Source: Oscillospiraceae bacterium
GTDB taxonomy: Bacteria; Bacillota; Clostridia; Oscillospirales; Oscillospiraceae
DNA: 64,000 nt
Assembly: GCA_017461585.1 (NCBI GenBank)
Contig: JAFTYM010000018.1
Coordinates: forward strand, 1 to 64,000
Reading direction: 5' to 3'
In this document: positions 25,315 through 34,480 of the stretch, in pieces
Position numbering within the stretch: the stretch's first letter is position 1
Layout of the letters: every line of letters begins with the position of its first letter
The notes under the pieces: generated by a model
What the model was told of the DNA's origin: nothing
The model's database searches: none
Seen by the model: the letters and a program-made list of their open reading frames with translations, nothing else
Program-made: the position numbers and the translations under genes

Positions 25315-26553
25315 TTATTCAGCCTTTATCTTTTTAAGCTTTGCAAACTTGGGAAGTCCGTTTTCTGTTACTCGGCTGTTTTCCCCCTGAATAAGAGGAA
25401 GTGCGTAGTCGATAAACTCCTGTGTAACACCATTGCCCTCTTCGTTTATCCATGCAAGCGGAACTGTGTTTTCAGCATTTGCAACTGAAGCAAGGGGCAC
25501 GAGAATGTATTTACACTCGTAAGAGCCGCTTGACATGTCTCTTTCAAAGCCGATCATCATACCTGTTACGCCTTCGACCGCCTTTTCAACAGCAACTTTA
25601 CCTGCCATAAAAGCTTCGTCTATATCCGTCTGGGAAGCGAGATGTGCACCCGCTCTCTGCAGAAGGCTAAGCTCGATGCCGCGTACTTTTGCGCCTGTCT
25701 TTTCCTTGACAACATTTGCAAGTATAGCGGCAAGTCCGCCAAGCTGTGCATGACCGAATCCGTCTGTAGCGGAAGTCTTTGCCTCGGAGACAAAAGAACC
25801 GTCAGCATATCTTACGCCTTCGGAAACGGCAACAAGACAATTTTTCTTTTCCTTGTAGATTTTTGTAAGGTCTGTGAGGAACTTATCCATATCAAAAACG
25901 GTTTCGGGCAGATAGATAAGGTCAGGTCCTTCTCCGCAGACAGAAGCAAGAGCGGCTGCGCCTGCAAGCCAACCTGCATGACGACCCATAATTTCAATAA
26001 TAGTTACAGAGCCTGTAGGATAAACGCGGTTATCGCGGCTTACCTCTGCAACAGATGTTGCAATGTACTTTGCAGCGCTGCCGAAGCCGGGACAATGGTC
26101 TGTGCCGAAAAGATCATTGTCAATAGTCTTGGGAACACCGATAACACGGCACTCATAGCCCATCTTTTCCATATAGCGGCTTACCTTATTGCAGGTATCC
26201 ATGGAGTCGTTTCCGCCGTTGTAGAAGAAGTAGCGGATATCATACTTCTTGAAAATTTCAAGAAGCTTTTTATAATCTGTATCGTCAACATCAGGATCTG
26301 CGATCTTGTATCTGCAGGAGCCAAGCTCGGAAGAAGGCGTATTGAGAAGAAGCTTCAGCTCTTCAGGATCTTCCTTGCTCATATCGTAAAGCTCATCGTT
26401 TAAAATACCGATGATACCGTGAGAAGCGCCGTATACGTTAGTAATAACATCAGACTCAAGCGCTGTTTTTATAACACCGTAAGCACTTGCATTTATTACA
26501 GAAGTGGGACCGCCAGACTGACCGATAACACATGCACCTTTTAAAACGCCCAT
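25315..26553 (-). CDS. PPi-dependent 6-phosphofructokinase
   Basis: A 412-residue phosphofructokinase. The two diagnostic positions read as PPi-using: the nucleotide loop is GGNDS with Asp at about 116, where ATP enzymes have Gly, and the catalytic motif is PKTIDND with Lys at about 142, where ATP enzymes have Gly. The reaction would be reversible, phosphorylating fructose-6-P with pyrophosphate. It is longer than ATP-PFK (about 320). The start at 26553 follows GGAGG. It is divergent from the class II aldolase gene that takes its product. A membrane pyrophosphatase is encoded at 38792. Confidence 0.92.
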   Translation of the reverse strand: MGVLKGACVIGQSGGPTSVINASAYGVIKTALESDVITNVYGASHGIIGILNDELYDMSKEDPEELKLLLNTPSSELGSCRYKIADPDVDDTDYKKLLEIFKKYDIRYFFYNGGNDSMDTCNKVSRYMEKMGYECRVIGVPKTIDNDLFGTDHCPGFGSAAKYIATSVAEVSRDNRVYPTGSVTIIEIMGRHAGWLAGAAALASVCGEGPDLIYLPETVFDMDKFLTDLTKIYKEKKNCLVAVSEGVRYADGSFVSEAKTSATDGFGHAQLGGLAAILANVVKEKTGAKVRGIELSLLQRAGAHLASQTDIDEAFMAGKVAVEKAVEGVTGMMIGFERDMSSGSYECKYILVPLASVANAENTVPLAWINEEGNGVTQEFIDYALPLIQGENSRVTENGLPKFAKLKKIKAE

Positions 26554-26656
26554 GTTTATACCTCCAAAACACTTTTTTGAATATGAATAAATCTTAGCAC
26601 AGCATTTTCTATAAATCAAACAAATATATTCAAAACGTCAATTTTTCAATTTAACC

Positions 26657-26684
26657 TTGAAAACAGGCGCATATGTGATAAAAT
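26657..26684 (+). promoter_or_regulatory. Promoter of fba
   Basis: TTGAAA (26657-26662) and TAAAAT (26679-26684), spacer 16 bases, 37 bases before the start codon. Confidence 0.6.
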
Positions 26685-26720
26685 AACTGTGTATTTGTTT
26701 AAATCAAAGGAGCGTTTCAA

Positions 26721-27656
26721 ATGCCAATCGTAACATCAACAGAAATGTTCAAAAGAGCCTACAAGGAAGGCTATGCCGTAGGCGCATTCAACGTAAACAA
26801 CATGGAAATCATTCAGGGCATCACAGAAGCTGCAGCGGAGTGTAAGTCTCCCATCATTCTGCAGGCTTCCGCAGGTGCAAGAAAATATACAGGTCCCGTT
26901 TATATGATGAAGCTTATTGAAGCTGCCGAAGCTGAAACGGGTCTGCCTATCTGTGTACACCTTGACCACGGTGAAGATTTCGAAATCTGCAAGTCCTGCA
27001 TCGACAGCGGTTTTACATCCGTTATGTTTGACGGCTCAAAGCACTCTTTCGAGGAAAACATCCGTCTCACAGCTGAAGTTGTAAAATATGCTCACGACCG
27101 CGGCGTCGTTGTTGAAGGTGAGCTGGGCAAGCTTGCAGGCATCGAGGATGACGTTAATGTCTCCGCTGAGGACGCAAGCTACACTCGTCCCGACGAGGTT
27201 GAAGAGTTTGTCGCAAGAACAGGCGTAGACTCTCTTGCAATCGCTATCGGCACAAGCCACGGCGCTTTCAAGTATAAGCCCGGTCAGAAGCCTCAGCTTC
27301 GTTTTGACATTCTCGAAGAAGTAAGCCGCCGCCTCCCCAACTTCCCCATCGTTCTGCACGGCGCATCTTCCGTAACCCCTGAGTATGTTGCAGAGATCAA
27401 CGCAAACGGCGGCAACATTCCCGACGCTATCGGTATCCCCGAGGATATGCTCCGTCAGGCTGCCAAGTCTTCCGTCTGCAAGATCAATATCGATACAGAT
27501 CTCCGTCTTGCAATGACCGCAGGTGTAAGAACACACGTTCTCAACAATCCCGCAAACTTTGATCCCCGCAAATATCTTACCGCAGGACGCGACAATATCA
27601 GAGCTCTTGTTACTCACAAGATCCGCAATGTGTTGGGCAGCGTAGATAAGATTTAA
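26721..27656 (+). CDS. fba: Fructose-bisphosphate aldolase, class II
   Basis: A 311-residue zinc aldolase splitting fructose-1,6-bisphosphate. It has GAFNVNNMEIIQ at the start, the zinc and catalytic motif HLDHGEDFE near residue 80, FTSVMFDGSKHSFEENI, and the second zinc histidine in LHGASSV. Its length and pattern fit the FbaA/TagaDH group used for glycolysis. Divergent from the PPi-phosphofructokinase gene. Confidence 0.96.
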   Translation: MPIVTSTEMFKRAYKEGYAVGAFNVNNMEIIQGITEAAAECKSPIILQASAGARKYTGPVYMMKLIEAAEAETGLPICVHLDHGEDFEICKSCIDSGFTSVMFDGSKHSFEENIRLTAEVVKYAHDRGVVVEGELGKLAGIEDDVNVSAEDASYTRPDEVEEFVARTGVDSLAIAIGTSHGAFKYKPGQKPQLRFDILEEVSRRLPNFPIVLHGASSVTPEYVAEINANGGNIPDAIGIPEDMLRQAAKSSVCKINIDTDLRLAMTAGVRTHVLNNPANFDPRKYLTAGRDNIRALVTHKIRNVLGSVDKI

Positions 27657-27669
27657 CCTGATTACAAAT

Positions 27670-27692
27670 GCCGCGGTTTTAAAAACCGCGGC
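27670..27692 (+). promoter_or_regulatory. Hairpin between fba and the ABC-F gene
   Basis: An 11-bp perfect stem (27670-27680 with 27682-27692) 14 bases after the fba stop and 20 bases before the next start. It is followed by AAAAGTTT, so it is not a classic terminator. It may protect the fba message or attenuate the downstream gene. Confidence 0.55.
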
Positions 27693-27712
27693 AAAAGTTT
27701 GGAGTACAGACA

Positions 27713-29590
27713 ATGATCGACATTTCCGTACAAAAAATCGTCAAGTCTTTTGAAGTTGGCGTAAATATACTGGACGGCATCACCTTTGATATCAACAGCG
27801 GTGAGCACATCGGACTTTTGGGCAAAAACGGTGCAGGTAAAACCACCCTGTTCCGCATTATTGCAGGCGAAATCTCTTCCGATGAAGGCGATGTTGTAAT
27901 TGCCCCCGGCAAGCCTATGGGTCTTATCTCTCAGATTCCCGTCTTCCCTGCCGATTATACGGCTGAGGATGTTCTGCGTGATGCTTACAAGGAAGCTCGT
28001 CGTGTAAAAGATAAGATGACAAAGATTGAAGCCGAGCTTGAGACAAACTTTTCCGAAAAGCTGCTGGCTGATTATGATAAGCTTTTGGCAGACTATCAGC
28101 GTCTCGGCGGCTATGACATGGATTATGAGGTAAACCGCGTTGCAAACGGTCTTGAAATTCCCGATACCCAGAGAAAGCAGCTTTTCTCCACTCTTTCGGG
28201 CGGTGAAAAGACGCGCATCAACTTAGCTCGCCTTATTCTCGAAAAGACAGATATACTGCTTCTTGACGAGCCTACCAACCATTTGGACACAAACGCTGTA
28301 GAGTGGCTTGAGGATTACATATCAAAATTCAAGGGCACAGTTCTCATAATCTCCCATGACAGACATTTTCTTGACAAGTCCGTCACACGCATTGTTGAGA
28401 TAGCTAACGGCAAGGCTGAATTCTACAACGGCAACTACAGCTTTTACGTTGTGGAAAAAGAGCGCCGTTTTGAAGAGCAGCTTAAGAAATACGAGAAGGA
28501 GCAAGCTGAGGCAAAGCGCCTTCAGGAGGCTGCTGACCGTCTTTATCAATGGGGCACGGGCAACAAGCTTCTCATGCGCAAGTCATTTGCCATCGAAAGC
28601 CGCATTGAGCGCATAGTTCAGACAGGAAAACCCACAAAGGAAAAGACTATGCGTGCAAGATTCGGAGAGACAGATTTTGAAGGCGACGAGGTTCTTGTAA
28701 TGAAGGGCATCTCCAAGTCCTTTGACCAAAAGACGCTGTTTTCAGAACTGGAGCTTGAGATCAAGGGCGGCGAGAGCATCGCTCTTATCGGCGACAACGG
28801 CACGGGAAAATCCACGCTTATTAAGCTCATTATGGGCGAGATGCGTCCTGACAGCGGTTTTTTGCGAAAAGGCCCGCAGGTAAAGGTGGCATATCTTCCC
28901 CAGCAGGTCCACTTTGACCACCCCGAGCGCACTCTTCTTGACACAATGATATATGAGGCAAAGTGTACTCCTCAGACAGCGCGAAACAGACTCGGAGCTT
29001 TTAAGTTCTCCGGTGAGGATGTATTTAAATGCGTAAGCGACTTATCGGGCGGTGAAAAGAGCCGGCTTCGTCTGTGTATTCTCATGATGGATGATATAAA
29101 CTTTCTCATTTTGGACGAGCCTACCAACCATCTGGACATCGCTTCCCGTGAGTGGATTGAGGATGCCGTTTCTGAGTTTGAGGGTACACTTCTCTTTGTC
29201 TCCCACGACAGATATTTTACAAACAAGTTTGCGACACGCGTTTGGGAGCTTGCAGGCGGCAATATCCGTGACTTCCGCGGAACTTACGAGGAGTACCGCG
29301 ATGCCTGTGCCAAGGAGAAAAAGCAGGAACAGGTCGTAAAGACACAGGAGAAAAAGGACAAGCCCAAAAAGGAAGTTCAGAAAAAACCGAAGCCGAAATC
29401 CAGCGAAAAGCTTATTGCAAAGCTTGAAAAAGAAATTGCAGCTTTAGAGGCAAAACAGGCAGAAATTGAGGCGCTTATAGAGGAATACTCATCCGACTAT
29501 CAGAAACTGACCGAGCTTCAGGCGGAGAGCGAGGAAGTAAACGCTCAGCTTGAAGAGAAAATGGAACAGTGGATGGAGCTTTCGGAATAA
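27713..29590 (+). CDS. ABC-F family ATP-binding protein
   Basis: A 625-residue soluble protein with two ABC ATPase domains: Walker A GKNGAGKT (about 37) and GDNGTGKS (about 360), signatures LSGGEKTR and LSGGEKSR, and Walker B DEPTNHLD in both. A charged linker lies between, and the C-terminus (about 540-625) is Lys/Glu-rich coiled coil, as in Uup and YfmR. ABC-F proteins act on the ribosome rather than in transport. No drug-resistance context is seen, so a house-keeping translation role is more likely. Confidence 0.93.
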   Translation: MIDISVQKIVKSFEVGVNILDGITFDINSGEHIGLLGKNGAGKTTLFRIIAGEISSDEGDVVIAPGKPMGLISQIPVFPADYTAEDVLRDAYKEARRVKDKMTKIEAELETNFSEKLLADYDKLLADYQRLGGYDMDYEVNRVANGLEIPDTQRKQLFSTLSGGEKTRINLARLILEKTDILLLDEPTNHLDTNAVEWLEDYISKFKGTVLIISHDRHFLDKSVTRIVEIANGKAEFYNGNYSFYVVEKERRFEEQLKKYEKEQAEAKRLQEAADRLYQWGTGNKLLMRKSFAIESRIERIVQTGKPTKEKTMRARFGETDFEGDEVLVMKGISKSFDQKTLFSELELEIKGGESIALIGDNGTGKSTLIKLIMGEMRPDSGFLRKGPQVKVAYLPQQVHFDHPERTLLDTMIYEAKCTPQTARNRLGAFKFSGEDVFKCVSDLSGGEKSRLRLCILMMDDINFLILDEPTNHLDIASREWIEDAVSEFEGTLLFVSHDRYFTNKFATRVWELAGGNIRDFRGTYEEYRDACAKEKKQEQVVKTQEKKDKPKKEVQKKPKPKSSEKLIAKLEKEIAALEAKQAEIEALIEEYSSDYQKLTELQAESEEVNAQLEEKMEQWMELSE

Positions 29591-29612
29591 CACGCATTAA
29601 TAATAAGACAAC

Positions 29613-29650
29613 TAACAGGCACAGCATTTTAATATGCTGTGCCTGTTATT
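29613..29650 (+). terminator. Terminator of the ABC-F gene
   Basis: A 14-bp stem (29613-29626 with 29635-29648) followed by a short TT. Confidence 0.78.
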
Positions 29651-29708
29651 GCATGGTATATTTTAATATGATAAAATATTGACATATATTTCTGATGGAG
29701 GGTTGCTT

Positions 29709-30260
29709 GTGAAAAAACTATTAATAATCTTAGTTATACTCGCTTCTCTGTTAGGACTTGTGGGCTGTGACCCAGGAACTTATTATTTCGATTCAGATGA
29801 ACTTCTCAGCAATACAGTTAAAATTGAACTGGTTCATTACGAGAACGACAACCCCAAAATAATCTATAACCTCAGTGGTAAAAATCCCCCATTTTTCGAT
29901 TTCACCAAAGTAACATTGATTGCTACACTTGATGATTCTAAAATTGAAGATGTTGTGAGTGATATCGCGGATAGCGAGTATTTAACTTTCCCCAGAACTA
30001 TGAATGAGCCAATCGGAACAACCATTATTCTATACCAAAGTAACGGCAACATGATCGTTATATATTATGGTGATTATGAGAACAAATTTGGTAAAACCGA
30101 GTCTTACGGCGGATGTACTATCTTTGACAAAAACGGAAAATTCGTCGAGCGTGTAGGACCCACGTGGGATTACGCTGTTATATTAGCAACAACATATTTT
30201 GATGCAGAGTACTCTGAAAGCATCACACAATCAAGTACTGATCAATCAACGTCTGAATAA
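29709..30260 (+). CDS. Putative lipoprotein of unknown function
   Basis: A 183-residue exported protein with a signal peptide and lipobox (LLGLVGC). The mature part is beta-rich with several Thr/Ile strands and ends in a Ser/Thr/Gln tail. I recognise no family. The GTG at 29709 is chosen because GGAGGG sits six bases upstream and the signal peptide starts correctly. Codon use is less biased and more AT-rich than in neighbours, which suggests low expression or recent arrival. Confidence 0.75.
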   Translation: MKKLLIILVILASLLGLVGCDPGTYYFDSDELLSNTVKIELVHYENDNPKIIYNLSGKNPPFFDFTKVTLIATLDDSKIEDVVSDIADSEYLTFPRTMNEPIGTTIILYQSNGNMIVIYYGDYENKFGKTESYGGCTIFDKNGKFVERVGPTWDYAVILATTYFDAEYSESITQSSTDQSTSE

Positions 30261-30263
30261 CAA

Positions 30264-30293
30264 AAACTCCCTTCTCTGTTGAGAAGGGAGTTT
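30264..30293 (+). terminator. Terminator of the lipoprotein gene
   Basis: A 13-bp stem (30264-30276 with 30281-30293) with T-rich end. Confidence 0.85.
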
Positions 30294-30312
30294 ACTGTTT
30301 TATTGCAGCAAA

Positions 30313-30336
30313 AAAGCCCACAGATTTGTGGGCTTT
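30313..30336 (-). terminator. Terminator of rpmB
   Basis: A 10-bp stem (30313-30322 with 30327-30336), followed on the minus strand by a T run. Confidence 0.85.
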
Positions 30337-30356
30337 AAGGGACGTTACTAACTTGC

Positions 30357-30545
30357 TTACACAGCGCGAGTTACCTTGCCGCTGCGGAGGCAACGTGTAC
30401 AAACATAAACATGACGGGGAGAGCCATCAACAATAGCCTTTACACGCTTAACGTTGGGCTTCCAGGTTCTGTTGCTTCTTCTGTGGGAATGGGATACCTG
30501 AATACCGAAAGTTACACCCTTATCGCAAAATTCACACTTAGCCAT
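30357..30545 (-). CDS. rpmB: 50S ribosomal protein L28
   Basis: A 62-residue ribosomal protein. It starts MAKCEFCDKG and has a second CxxC in CTRCLRSGKV, so it is the zinc-binding (C+) form. The SHSHRRSNRTWKPN stretch is the L28 signature. AAGGAGG precedes ATG 30545. Zinc-type L28 is often paired with a zinc-free copy under zinc control in other bacteria; no second copy is in this window. Confidence 0.97.
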   Translation of the reverse strand: MAKCEFCDKGVTFGIQVSHSHRRSNRTWKPNVKRVKAIVDGSPRHVYVCTRCLRSGKVTRAV

Positions 30546-30674
30546 CTGCTGCACCTCCTTGCATGTACTAACTCTTAAACAGCGTAAATAATAATAGCAG
30601 AATGTGTTTAAAAATGCAATACTTTTTTTAAATTAATTATTTTTAATGAAATATTGGGTTTTCGTTCAAAGCTA

Positions 30675-30703
30675 TTGCAAAATTTTACTGATTTGTGTAC
30701 AAT
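30675..30703 (+). promoter_or_regulatory. Promoter of the hprK operon with overlapping inverted repeat
   Basis: TTGCAA (30675-30680) and TACAAT (30698-30703), spacer 17. The -10 lies inside an imperfect palindrome (30691-30713) with outer arms ATTTGT and ACAAAT, a possible operator. Confidence 0.65.
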
Positions 30704-30770
30704 TTATACAAATTCTCAGTTCACATGGGGCAATTACGCTGTGAACTCTCAGATATTTGGAGGGAAAACT

Positions 30771-31709
30771 ATGGAACATACATTCTCCTGTAAAATGGCA
30801 AAAATAGCAGAAACTCTTAATTTCAGAACACTTTATAAATCAACAGATTACGATACAAAGCTTCTTACAACATCTGAAGTCCACCGTCCCGGCCTCCAGC
30901 TTGACGGTTTCTTTACACACTTTAACCCCAACAGAATTCAGATCATCGGCGGTATGGAGATAGAGTTCATGAAGCCCTACTCCTATCATGAGCGCATCGC
31001 AAAGTACAGCGACCTGTTTGCCCGCGGCATCCCTTGCGTTGTTGTAACCGCAAACCGCGAGCCCGGCATTGAAATGCTGCAGATTGCTGAGAAATACGAT
31101 GTTACTGTTTTCTCTACCGATATGGAAACTGCAACAGCAATGACAAATATCATTCGCGCTGTAGGTCTTGAGCTTGCTCCCAGAATCACACGTCACGGTG
31201 TTCTTATGGAGGTTTACGGTCTCGGCGTTCTCATTATGGGTGAAAGCGGCATTGGTAAGAGTGAGACTGCCATTGAGCTTATAAAGCGCGGTCACCGTCT
31301 CGTTGCTGATGACGCTGTTGAGATCAAGCGTACAGATATTGACAAGCTGCAGGGCTCTGCTCCCGATCTTATCAAGTATTATGTTGAGGTTCGCGGCATA
31401 GGTATTATTGACGTCCGCCGCAGCTTCGGTATGGGTGCTGTCAAGCCCTGGCAGGACATCGCTCTCGTTGTCAACTTTGAGCCCTGGAAGGACGGCGAAG
31501 TATACGACCGTCTCGGTCTTAAGGATAACTACACAAATATTCTCGGTGTTGACGTCACAACATATACTGTTCCCGTCAGACCCGGTCGTAACCTCTCTGT
31601 TATTATTGAGGTCGCAGCTATGGAATTCCGTCAGAAGATCATGGGCTTCAACGCTGCCAAGGAATTCACAGAGCAGATCAACAATCATCTTATGAAAGGC
31701 AATTCCTGA
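30771..31709 (+). CDS. hprK: HPr kinase/phosphorylase
   Basis: A 312-residue bifunctional enzyme that phosphorylates or dephosphorylates HPr on Ser46 in carbon catabolite control. The C-terminal catalytic domain has the P-loop MGESGIGKSE near residue 160 and the HprK signature EVRGIGIIDVRRSFG near 208. The N-terminal domain fits the family. The ATG at 30771 follows GGAGGG; an upstream in-frame start lacks a site. It leads a five-gene run, with murB starting four bases after its stop. Confidence 0.95.
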   Translation: MEHTFSCKMAKIAETLNFRTLYKSTDYDTKLLTTSEVHRPGLQLDGFFTHFNPNRIQIIGGMEIEFMKPYSYHERIAKYSDLFARGIPCVVVTANREPGIEMLQIAEKYDVTVFSTDMETATAMTNIIRAVGLELAPRITRHGVLMEVYGLGVLIMGESGIGKSETAIELIKRGHRLVADDAVEIKRTDIDKLQGSAPDLIKYYVEVRGIGIIDVRRSFGMGAVKPWQDIALVVNFEPWKDGEVYDRLGLKDNYTNILGVDVTTYTVPVRPGRNLSVIIEVAAMEFRQKIMGFNAAKEFTEQINNHLMKGNS

Positions 31710-31712
31710 TAA

Positions 31713-32639
31713 ATGGATATCTATTTAAGCGCAGAAAAATTTATCTCAGATAACTATCCCGGCTCTGTGGTTTTAAAAGATGAGCCTTTGAAAAAGCATA
31801 CCTCTTTTAAAATCGGCGGATGCGTTCCTATGCTCGTTATCCCCGAGAGCACACAGGCTATCTGTGGGATCTATAAATTCTTTAAAGATAACGGCATAAC
31901 TCCCCTTATCATCGGAAACGGAACAAATATTCTCGCAGAAGACTGTGAGCTGCCCTTCCCTGTTATCAAAACTCACGGTAAAGCAGAATGTGTGCGCCTT
32001 ATTTCCGAGACAGAGATCGAGGCGGATTGCGGAATCACTTTAGCTCAGCTTGCCATGTTTGCTCAGAAAAACGGGTTGACAGGTATGGAATTTGCCCACG
32101 GTATCCCCGGCTCTTTAGGCGGAGCCGTCTACATGAACGCAGGTGCTTACGGAGGTGAGATGGCTCACATCGTCACAAAGACCACAGCTCTGGGTGAAAA
32201 CGGAATTTATGAAGTTTTCGGCGATGAGCATGATTTCTCATACAGACACAGCGTTTTCTCCGAAAAAAGCGACATCATTCTCTCTTCTGTTATCAAGCTT
32301 GAAAAAAGCAATAAAGACGAGATACTCGCAACGATGGATGAGCTCGCTGCAAAACGCAGAGCAAGCCAGCCTCTCAATATGCCCAGCGCAGGCAGTACCT
32401 TTAAGCGTCCTGCCAACGGATATGCGGCTGCCATGATAGACCAGTGCGGTCTTAAAGGCTACACTGTTGGCGGAGCACAGGTCTCCGAAAAGCACGCAGG
32501 TTTCGTTGTTAACTGCGGAAATGCAGCTTTTGAGGATGTTATGGACGTTATACGCCATGTAAGAGAGACGGTCAAGGAAAAGTTTGACACTTATCTTGAA
32601 ACAGAAGTAAAGATCATAGATAGAAATTACAGAGGATAA
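31713..32639 (+). CDS. murB: UDP-N-acetylenolpyruvoylglucosamine reductase
   Basis: A 308-residue FAD enzyme that reduces the enolpyruvyl ether to UDP-MurNAc with NADPH. It has HTSFKIGG near the N-terminus, GNGTNIL and GIPGSLGGAVYMNAGAYGGE for FAD, YRHSVFSE, and the end motif GSTFKRP. The layout is the type II MurB. It sits between hprK and rapZ with gaps of 3 and 1 bases. Confidence 0.96.
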   Translation: MDIYLSAEKFISDNYPGSVVLKDEPLKKHTSFKIGGCVPMLVIPESTQAICGIYKFFKDNGITPLIIGNGTNILAEDCELPFPVIKTHGKAECVRLISETEIEADCGITLAQLAMFAQKNGLTGMEFAHGIPGSLGGAVYMNAGAYGGEMAHIVTKTTALGENGIYEVFGDEHDFSYRHSVFSEKSDIILSSVIKLEKSNKDEILATMDELAAKRRASQPLNMPSAGSTFKRPANGYAAAMIDQCGLKGYTVGGAQVSEKHAGFVVNCGNAAFEDVMDVIRHVRETVKEKFDTYLETEVKIIDRNYRG

Positions 32640-32640
32640 T

Positions 32641-33498
32641 ATGGATATAATCATCGTCTCCGGTCTGTCAGGCGCCGGAAAGAGCCGTGCTGCGGCAGTT
32701 TTGGAAGATCTTGGCTACTATTGTGTTGACAACATCCCTGTCAGCATGATGCCCAAATTTGTAGAGCTTTGTCTTGCGACCAGCGGACGCTATGAACGCG
32801 TAGCGCTGGTAAGTGATGTGCGTGCAATTACTGATTTCAGAGAGCTTTTTATCGCTCTTGATGACATCAGCGATCTGGGCTGCAAGTATTCCATTCTGTT
32901 TATGGAAGCAAAGACCGAGACGATCGTCAAGCGCTATAAAGAGACACGCCGCAAGCATCCTCTCGACCCCGACGGTCATGACCTTCTTGCAGCTGTGGAA
33001 AAAGAGCGCGAATACATGGCTCCCATAAAAAACCGTGCAGACCATGTTATTGACACCACAAATCTGACCCTCGGCAAGCTTCAGCGCACCTTGTATCAAA
33101 ACTTTGTAGCTACAACATCTGACAGCCCCATGACGGTCACATGCATGTCCTTCGGTTACAAAAACGGTGTTCCTATCGAGGCTGACCTCGTTTTTGATGT
33201 GCGTTTTCTTCCCAACCCCTTCTATGTTCCCGAACTGAAGGAGCGCACAGGTCTTGACAGCGATGTCTCCGAGTACATCTTCAAGCACGAAGTAAGCAAT
33301 ATTTTCGCTGATAAAATCAAAGATCTCATGTCATTTCTGCTGCCCCAGTACATTGAAGAGGGCAAGCATAACCTTGTTGTGGCTTTCGGCTGCACAGGCG
33401 GTCATCACCGCAGCGTAGCTCTTGCCGCAAAAATCGGTGAAGCTGTTTCAAATATGGGTTACACCGTTGAATACAGACACCGCGATATAGAAGAGTAA
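32641..33498 (+). CDS. rapZ: RapZ/YvcJ family nucleotide-binding protein
   Basis: A 285-residue P-loop protein. It has GLSGAGKSRAA at the start, DNIPVSMMPKF, and the C-terminal domain with FDVRFLPNPFYVPEL and GCTGGHHRSV. In E. coli RapZ controls GlmZ RNA turnover and thus GlmS, while in Firmicutes the role of YvcJ is less clear. Located between murB and yvcK in the conserved block. Possibly linked to amino-sugar supply, given the neighbours. Confidence 0.95.
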   Translation: MDIIIVSGLSGAGKSRAAAVLEDLGYYCVDNIPVSMMPKFVELCLATSGRYERVALVSDVRAITDFRELFIALDDISDLGCKYSILFMEAKTETIVKRYKETRRKHPLDPDGHDLLAAVEKEREYMAPIKNRADHVIDTTNLTLGKLQRTLYQNFVATTSDSPMTVTCMSFGYKNGVPIEADLVFDVRFLPNPFYVPELKERTGLDSDVSEYIFKHEVSNIFADKIKDLMSFLLPQYIEEGKHNLVVAFGCTGGHHRSVALAAKIGEAVSNMGYTVEYRHRDIEE

Positions 33499-33501
33499 TT
33501 T

Positions 33502-34476
33502 ATGAATAATACAGCTCCTAAAATAACATGCATCGGCGGCGGCACAGGCCTGTCCACCATGCTGCGGGGACTGAAGCGTTTTTCCCCCAATATCACCGCC
33601 ATCGTAACTGTGACGGATGACGGCGGCGGAAGCGGCGTTTTGCGAACTGAATTGGCAATGCCTCCTCCGGGAGATATACGCAGCTGTCTCCTCGCCCTTT
33701 CAAATACAGAGCCTACCATGGCAAAACTGTTAAATTACCGCTTTACAGGCGGACACCTCAAGGGACAGAGTTTCGGAAACCTGTTCCTTGCTGCTATGCA
33801 CGGAATCAGCGGCAGCTTTGACGAAGCTGTTGCAAAGATGGCTGACGTTCTCGCCATAACAGGCAGAGTTCTGCCTGTTACCAATGAAAATGTATGGCTT
33901 ACTGCCCGCTTTGCCGACGGCAGCAGAATTTTCGGTGAATCAAACATAAACTACGCAAAGCTGAAAAAAGGCTGCAGGATCACAAGCGTTGCGCTCTCCC
34001 CCAAACATCCCAAGGCACTTCCCGAGAGTATCCGTGCCATTGAAGAGGCAGATATCATCGTTTTAGGTCCCGGAAGCCTTTACACAAGTGTTATACCAAA
34101 TCTTTTGGTTGACGGCATAACCGATGCTATATGCACGTGCAGGGGCACTAAAATATACGTCTGCAATCTTATGACACAGCCAGGTGAAACTGAAGGCTAT
34201 ACTGTCTCAGACCATGTTTCCGCACTCTTGATGCACTCCGGCTGCAAGCTTGTGGATTACTGCATCGTAAACTCAAATGCTGCACCTGAAGCCATGGTCC
34301 AAAAGTATAAGCAGGAGGGTTCAACCGAGGTCAAGTGCGACTACGAGGTAATGGCAAAGCTGGGTATAAAGGTCGTCCGCGCACCTATTTCCTTTTCGCA
34401 GGAGCACTTCCGTCACAATCCTCTGGCACTTGCAGCAGTTATTATGGACATATATAAAAACAACAAAAAGGAGTGA
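33502..34476 (+). CDS. yvcK: Gluconeogenesis factor YvcK/CofD-like family
   Basis: A 324-residue UPF0052/CofD-fold protein that binds UDP-sugars and is needed for growth on gluconeogenic carbon and for cell shape in Bacillus. It has CIGGGTGLSTMLRGLK, VTDDGGGSGVLR and GPGSLYTSVIPNLL. It is followed at four bases by whiA in the conserved order. Confidence 0.95.
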   Translation: MNNTAPKITCIGGGTGLSTMLRGLKRFSPNITAIVTVTDDGGGSGVLRTELAMPPPGDIRSCLLALSNTEPTMAKLLNYRFTGGHLKGQSFGNLFLAAMHGISGSFDEAVAKMADVLAITGRVLPVTNENVWLTARFADGSRIFGESNINYAKLKKGCRITSVALSPKHPKALPESIRAIEEADIIVLGPGSLYTSVIPNLLVDGITDAICTCRGTKIYVCNLMTQPGETEGYTVSDHVSALLMHSGCKLVDYCIVNSNAAPEAMVQKYKQEGSTEVKCDYEVMAKLGIKVVRAPISFSQEHFRHNPLALAAVIMDIYKNNKKE

Positions 34477-34480
34477 TACC

